Positions 61,119 to 64,000 of a DNA stretch of 64,000 nucleotides are shown piece by piece (within the stretch, counting starts at the first letter, position 1; every line of letters begins with the position of its first letter). The position numbers and the translations under genes are program-made. Source of the DNA: Pseudonocardia acidicola. Lineage in GTDB: Bacteria; Actinomycetota; Actinomycetes; Mycobacteriales; Pseudonocardiaceae. The DNA lies in the NCBI RefSeq assembly GCF_012911935.1, contig NZ_JAAXLA010000007.1, positions 62,001 to 126,000 of the forward strand, given 5' to 3'. Under the pieces are notes generated by a model. It saw only the letters and a program-made list of their open reading frames with translations. It searched no databases and was not told where the DNA came from.

Positions 61119-61996
61119 CAGTGGACCTCCTCGTCCTCGCGACCGGTGCCGAACTCGTCGACCGGGGAACCGCCGTAGAGAACGTCGGCGATCTCGTCGA
61201 CCAGCTCGAGGAACTCGCGCGAGCGGCGCAGCCGCTGCTCGCGCGGGCGCCCGAACGGCACCTCGATCTCCCGGACGATGTGTCCCGGCCGCGGGCTGAA
61301 CACGCACACCCGGTCGGCGAGGAAGGCCGCCTCGGTGATGTCGTGCGTGACGAACAGCGCCGTGACGTTGCGGGCCGTGCACACGCGCAGCAACTCGGCC
61401 TGCATGACCTCGCGGGTCTGCGCGTCGATCGAGGCGAACGGCTCGTCGAGCAGCAGCAGCTCCGGATCGACTGCGAGCGCGCGGGCCAGGTTGACCCGCT
61501 GCTGCATGCCGCCGGAGAGCTGGGCCGGGTGGCGGTCGCCGAACCCGGTCAGCCCGACGAGGTCGAGCAGGTCCCCGGCCCGCTCACGGGCTCGGGCCTT
61601 CTTCATCGTGCGCCCCAGCTCGAGCCCGTACGTGACGTTGTCCTGCACCGTCCGCCACGGCAGCAGGCTGGGCTGCTGGAAGACCATCGCGCGGTCCGGG
61701 CCGGGGCCGGGGATCGCCCGGCCGTCGAGCTCCAGGGTTCCCCCCTGGATCGGCAGGAACCCGGCGACCGCGTTGAGGAAGGTGGTCTTGCCACACCCGG
61801 ACGGGCCGACGACGCAGACGAAGTCGCCCTGCCGCAGCTCCAGGTTGGCGTTGTCGACCGCGAGCGTGACATCCGAGGCACTCGCCCCCGGCGCCCGGTA
61901 CTCGATCCTGACCGCGCGCGCCGACAGGTGGGCCGGCGCCGCGTGCGCCGTGCCGTCATCCGGGGTGGCGGGCTCGGGGGTGCTCCGGCGGGTCAT
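61118..61996 (-). CDS. SsuB/TauB-type ABC ATPase
   Basis: 292 residues: Walker A GPSGCGKTT, Q-loop FQQPSLLPW, signature LSGGMQQRVNLARAL, Walker B LLLLDEPFASID and the switch His in FVTHDITEA. ATG at 61996 is chosen since GAGGA lies about eight bases upstream; an ATG at 62032 lacks one. It is first of the region 7 transcript. The inverted motif at 62046-62061 lies about 50 bases upstream. Confidence 0.94.
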   Translation of the reverse strand: MTRRSTPEPATPDDGTAHAAPAHLSARAVRIEYRAPGASASDVTLAVDNANLELRQGDFVCVVGPSGCGKTTFLNAVAGFLPIQGGTLELDGRAIPGPGPDRAMVFQQPSLLPWRTVQDNVTYGLELGRTMKKARARERAGDLLDLVGLTGFGDRHPAQLSGGMQQRVNLARALAVDPELLLLDEPFASIDAQTREVMQAELLRVCTARNVTALFVTHDITEAAFLADRVCVFSPRPGHIVREIEVPFGRPREQRLRRSREFLELVDEIADVLYGGSPVDEFGTGREDEEVH

Positions 61997-62045
61997 CGGG
62001 GGCGTCCTCGCCAGTCCCGTTCTCCGTGACATGGCCGGAGACTAC

Positions 62046-62061
62046 GGTCTAACAACATACC
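62046..62061 (-). promoter_or_regulatory. GGT-N10-ACC operator-like motif, site A
   Basis: GGTCTAACAACATACC followed by AATGC, about 50 bases ahead of the importer ATPase start. It shares ten of sixteen bases, both outer triplets and the flanking CATACCAAT with site B at 62912-62927. The form suits a GntR-type regulator. Confidence 0.55.
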
Positions 62062-62113
62062 AATGCAAGACTCCGCGATCGTCCGGATCTTCGGGATCCT
62101 GGACCTCCCGGCC

Positions 62114-62908
62114 TCATGCGGAAGCCCCGTCGTGGAACCGGCCCTGTTCGACCACTTCCGCGATCCCGGCCCGCGCGGCCTCGGGATCCAGATAGACGCC
62201 ACCGCGCTGGACCGGTCGCAGGTCAGGGCCCAGGTCGTAGCGCAGCGGGACGCCGGTGGGCACGTTCAGCGCCTCGACCTCGCGCTCCCCCAGCCCGTCG
62301 AGCAGCATGCAGAGCGCCCGCAGGGAGTTGCTGTGCCCGACGACCAGTACGGACCCGCCCGCGCGCAGGTCGGCGGCCACGACGGCCCACCAGGGCTCGA
62401 GCCGGGCGCGGACGTCCGCGAGCGACTCGGACGCCGGCAGCGTCTGCGCACGAAGGCCCGCATACCGCGGGTCACGGGCGGGGTGGTCGGGGTGGCCGAA
62501 CGGGAGCGGAGGTGGAACCTCGGCGTAGCCGCGGCGCCAGCGGGTGAAGCGGTCCGCCCCGTACCGCCGGACGACCTCCGCCCGGCCGCGACCCTGCAGG
62601 GCACCGTAGTGCCGCTCGTTGAGCCGCCAGTCCCGATGGACAGGGGGTCGCGGCAGGCCGGCGGCCGCGATCGCCCCGGCCACGATCTCGGCCGTGTCAA
62701 TCGCCCTGACCAGGACGGACGAGTGGACGACCGCCGGGGCACAGCTGCGCGCGACGAGCAGATCGCCCGCCCGGACCGCCTCGGCGCGGCCGCGCGCGGT
62801 CAGCGGGGCGTCGAGCCAGCCGGTGAACACGCCGGCCTCGTTCCCGGCGCTGTGCCCGTGCCGCAGGAGGAACAGCGTGGCGGCGGGGGCTGTGCATGCA
62901 TGCGCCAT
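62114..62908 (-). CDS. Histidine phosphatase (phosphoglycerate mutase family)
   Basis: 264 residues. LFLLRHGHSAGN (catalytic His about 17), VRAIDTAEIV, ERHYGALQG and VGHSNSLRALCMLL (second His) match the 2,3-bisphosphoglycerate-dependent mutase fold at close to its full length of 250. It may be a true mutase or a broad phosphatase. ATG at 62908 lies three bases from the palindrome at 62912, with no ribosome site, so it may be leaderless. It is separated from the importer operon by 81 bases and may be co-transcribed with it. Confidence 0.9.
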   Translation of the reverse strand: MAHACTAPAATLFLLRHGHSAGNEAGVFTGWLDAPLTARGRAEAVRAGDLLVARSCAPAVVHSSVLVRAIDTAEIVAGAIAAAGLPRPPVHRDWRLNERHYGALQGRGRAEVVRRYGADRFTRWRRGYAEVPPPLPFGHPDHPARDPRYAGLRAQTLPASESLADVRARLEPWWAVVAADLRAGGSVLVVGHSNSLRALCMLLDGLGEREVEALNVPTGVPLRYDLGPDLRPVQRGGVYLDPEAARAGIAEVVEQGRFHDGASA

Positions 62909-62911
62909 GGC

Positions 62912-62927
62912 GGTATGATGTCATACC
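62912..62927. promoter_or_regulatory. GGT-N10-ACC palindrome, site B
   Basis: GGTATGATGTCATACC, perfect 7-base arms around TG, between the divergent phosphatase and ferredoxin genes, three bases ahead of the former and 61 ahead of the latter. It shares its core and right flank with site A at 62046-62061. A single regulator could control both directions and the importer operon. Confidence 0.65.
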
Positions 62928-62988
62928 AATTGCGGAGTCGGCCTCACATCGCTCCGCGCCTGGACCCGGGACGAGAGGGGGCCCACTG

Positions 62989-63312
62989 GTGCCCAAAGTC
63001 GTTTTCGTGCTCGCCGACGGCACCCAGACAGGGGTCGACGCGCGCGCGGGCGACTCCGTGATGCTCGCCGCCACCCAGAACGGGGTCGGCGGCGTGATCG
63101 CGGAGTGCGGCGGCAACCTGAGCTGCGCGACCTGCCACGTCTGGGTCCGCGACGACTTCCTGGACCAGGTGGGGCCGCCTGAGGACATGGAGGAGGACCT
63201 CCTCGATCTCGCCGTCTCCGAGCGGCGCTCGGGCAGCCGGCTGTCCTGCCAGATCACGGTGACCGAGGAGCTGGACGGACTGACCGTCGAGATCCCGCCG
63301 GAGCAGCCGTGA
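62989..63312 (+). CDS. Adrenodoxin-type [2Fe-2S] ferredoxin
   Basis: 107 residues with cluster ligands Cys40, Cys46, Cys49 and Cys87 (C-x5-C-x2-C-x37-C), the vertebrate/putidaredoxin pattern. It shuttles electrons from a ferredoxin reductase to a cytochrome P450 or oxygenase. GTG at 62989 has GAGAGGGGG upstream. Its stop overlaps the reductase start (GTGA), so it is paired with that enzyme; the terminal oxygenase must lie beyond the right edge or elsewhere. Confidence 0.94.
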   Translation: MPKVVFVLADGTQTGVDARAGDSVMLAATQNGVGGVIAECGGNLSCATCHVWVRDDFLDQVGPPEDMEEDLLDLAVSERRSGSRLSCQITVTEELDGLTVEIPPEQP

Positions 63313-64000
63313 GCAGCCCCGCCGGCACACTGGTGGTCGGGGCGAGCCAGGCGGGCGCGCAACTCGCCCTCTCGCTGCGCGAGGCGGGCGACACCGCACC
63401 GATCACGCTCGTCGGAGCCGAGCCGCATCCGCCCTACCAGCGCCCGCCGCTGTCGAAGGCCTACCTGCTGCGCCGCACGGACGCCGGCGGACTGGCCCTG
63501 CGCTCTCCCGCCTTCTACGCCGAGCGCGGGATCGAGGTGGTCACCGGGGAGCGAGTCGTCGAGCTCACCGGCGACCACGCGAGCACGGGCACCGGGCATA
63601 CCCTGACGTTCGACCGGCTGGCCCTTACCGTCGGTGCGCGGGTGCGGCGCCTCGCCGTGCCCGGCAGCGACCTCGATGGGGTCCACCATCTGCGCGACCT
63701 GGCGGACGCGGACCGGCTGCGCACCGCATTGCCGGGTGCGAGCAGGGTGGTCGTGGTGGGCGGCGGCTTCGTCGGCCTGGAGGCGTCGGCCGTGGCGGGT
63801 GCCCTGGGTGCCACGGTGACCGTGGTGGAGGCCGCCGACCGCCTGATCGGCCGGTCCGTCGCCCCCGTCGTCTCCGAGTTCTTCCGGCGCGCCCACGAGC
63901 GACGGGGCACCAGCGTCCGGCTCGGCTCCGCCGTGGCCGCGATCCGCGGGAGCGCAGGCACGGTACGGGCCGTGGTGCTCGCCGACGGCACCGAGCTCCC
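63309..64000 (+). CDS. FAD-dependent ferredoxin reductase, cut by window end
   Basis: About 230 residues visible of a usual 400. N-terminal FAD motif LVVGASQAGAQLALSLREAG, YQRPPLSKAYLL and the NAD-binding motif VVVVGGGFVGLEASAVAGALG with VVEAADRLIGRSV are those of the putidaredoxin/rubredoxin/rhodocoxin reductase family. It passes electrons from NAD(P)H to the coupled ferredoxin. GTG at 63309 overlaps the ferredoxin stop. The 3' end is outside the window. Confidence 0.92.
   Translation, partial: MSSPAGTLVVGASQAGAQLALSLREAGDTAPITLVGAEPHPPYQRPPLSKAYLLRRTDAGGLALRSPAFYAERGIEVVTGERVVELTGDHASTGTGHTLTFDRLALTVGARVRRLAVPGSDLDGVHHLRDLADADRLRTALPGASRVVVVGGGFVGLEASAVAGALGATVTVVEAADRLIGRSVAPVVSEFFRRAHERRGTSVRLGSAVAAIRGSAGTVRAVVLADGTEL

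Noticed and set aside
1..64000. CRISPR arrays, tRNA or rRNA genes, replication origin
   Set aside because: No regularly spaced repeats, no cloverleaf-like sequence with a TTCGAATC-type arm next to an acceptor, and no origin-type repeats were seen by eye.

Overview
This is a very GC-rich, gene-dense stretch from an actinomycete. The evidence is a WhiB-family iron-sulfur regulator, GTG and TTG starts, pervasive ATGA/GTGA stop-start overlaps, and strong third-position GC that leaves long spurious frames opposite real genes. The gene content (many flavin, molybdenum and cupin oxidoreductases, each set with its own transporter and regulator) suits a soil catabolic specialist such as a Pseudonocardia- or Amycolatopsis-like organism. 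The genus is inference. No rRNA, tRNA or CRISPR was seen.

Layout. (1) 1-7555: a cut-off polysaccharide deacetylase coupled to a double-HTH Lrp-type regulator, then an aromatic-degradation set: an HpaB-type FADH2 monooxygenase, a GntR regulator, a flavin reductase, a plant-type ferredoxin and an XylE-type extradiol dioxygenase on the minus strand, with a meta-cleavage hydrolase divergent. Together they can hydroxylate a phenol, cleave the ring and hydrolyse the product. (2) 8068-13875: an SCP2-like protein, a second alpha/beta hydrolase, a GYD protein, then a scar zone in which a decayed IS30 element splits a HIT-family gene, followed by a small cysteine-rich protein and WhiB. (3) 14130-28772: thirteen minus-strand genes with gaps of 0-40 bases, from a luciferase-like monooxygenase (27830) through a nitrilase-fold hydrolase, DUF2848, a cupin, a three-subunit molybdenum hydroxylase and a Liv-type ABC importer to a fused E1 dehydrogenase (14130). 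A GntR regulator lies upstream. (4) 28961-34924: plus-strand lacI-MFS-CaiB-CitE-NtaA-type monooxygenase operon with twin operators at its head. (5) 35514-43509: a second molybdenum hydroxylase, a TrzA/8-oxoguanine-deaminase-type amidohydrolase and a PucR regulator, which suggests purine or N-heterocycle breakdown. (6) 44373-48836: an isochorismatase-deacetylase pair repeated on both sides of an MFS transporter. (7) 49160-61996: a minus-strand run that starts with an SsuABC-like importer and holds four proteins sharing an HQHxN cupin signature, an AAA+ ATPase with Pch2/TRIP13-like features, an EutA-like reactivase, MFS, a class II aldolase and a 4,5-dihydroxyphthalate-decarboxylase-like protein. 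(8) 62114-64000: a histidine phosphatase divergent from a ferredoxin-ferredoxin reductase pair cut by the window end.

Region 7 is the best candidate for an undescribed system. It looks like uptake plus several consecutive or paralogous cupin reactions, with two ATPases of the kind that remodel or reactivate proteins. A 16-base GGT-N10-ACC motif lies ahead of both region 7 and region 8, suggesting shared control. Scars are frequent: IS30, HIT, a CoxS relic, a pRiA4b ORF-3 relic, an MFS relic and a frameshifted lipoprotein leader.
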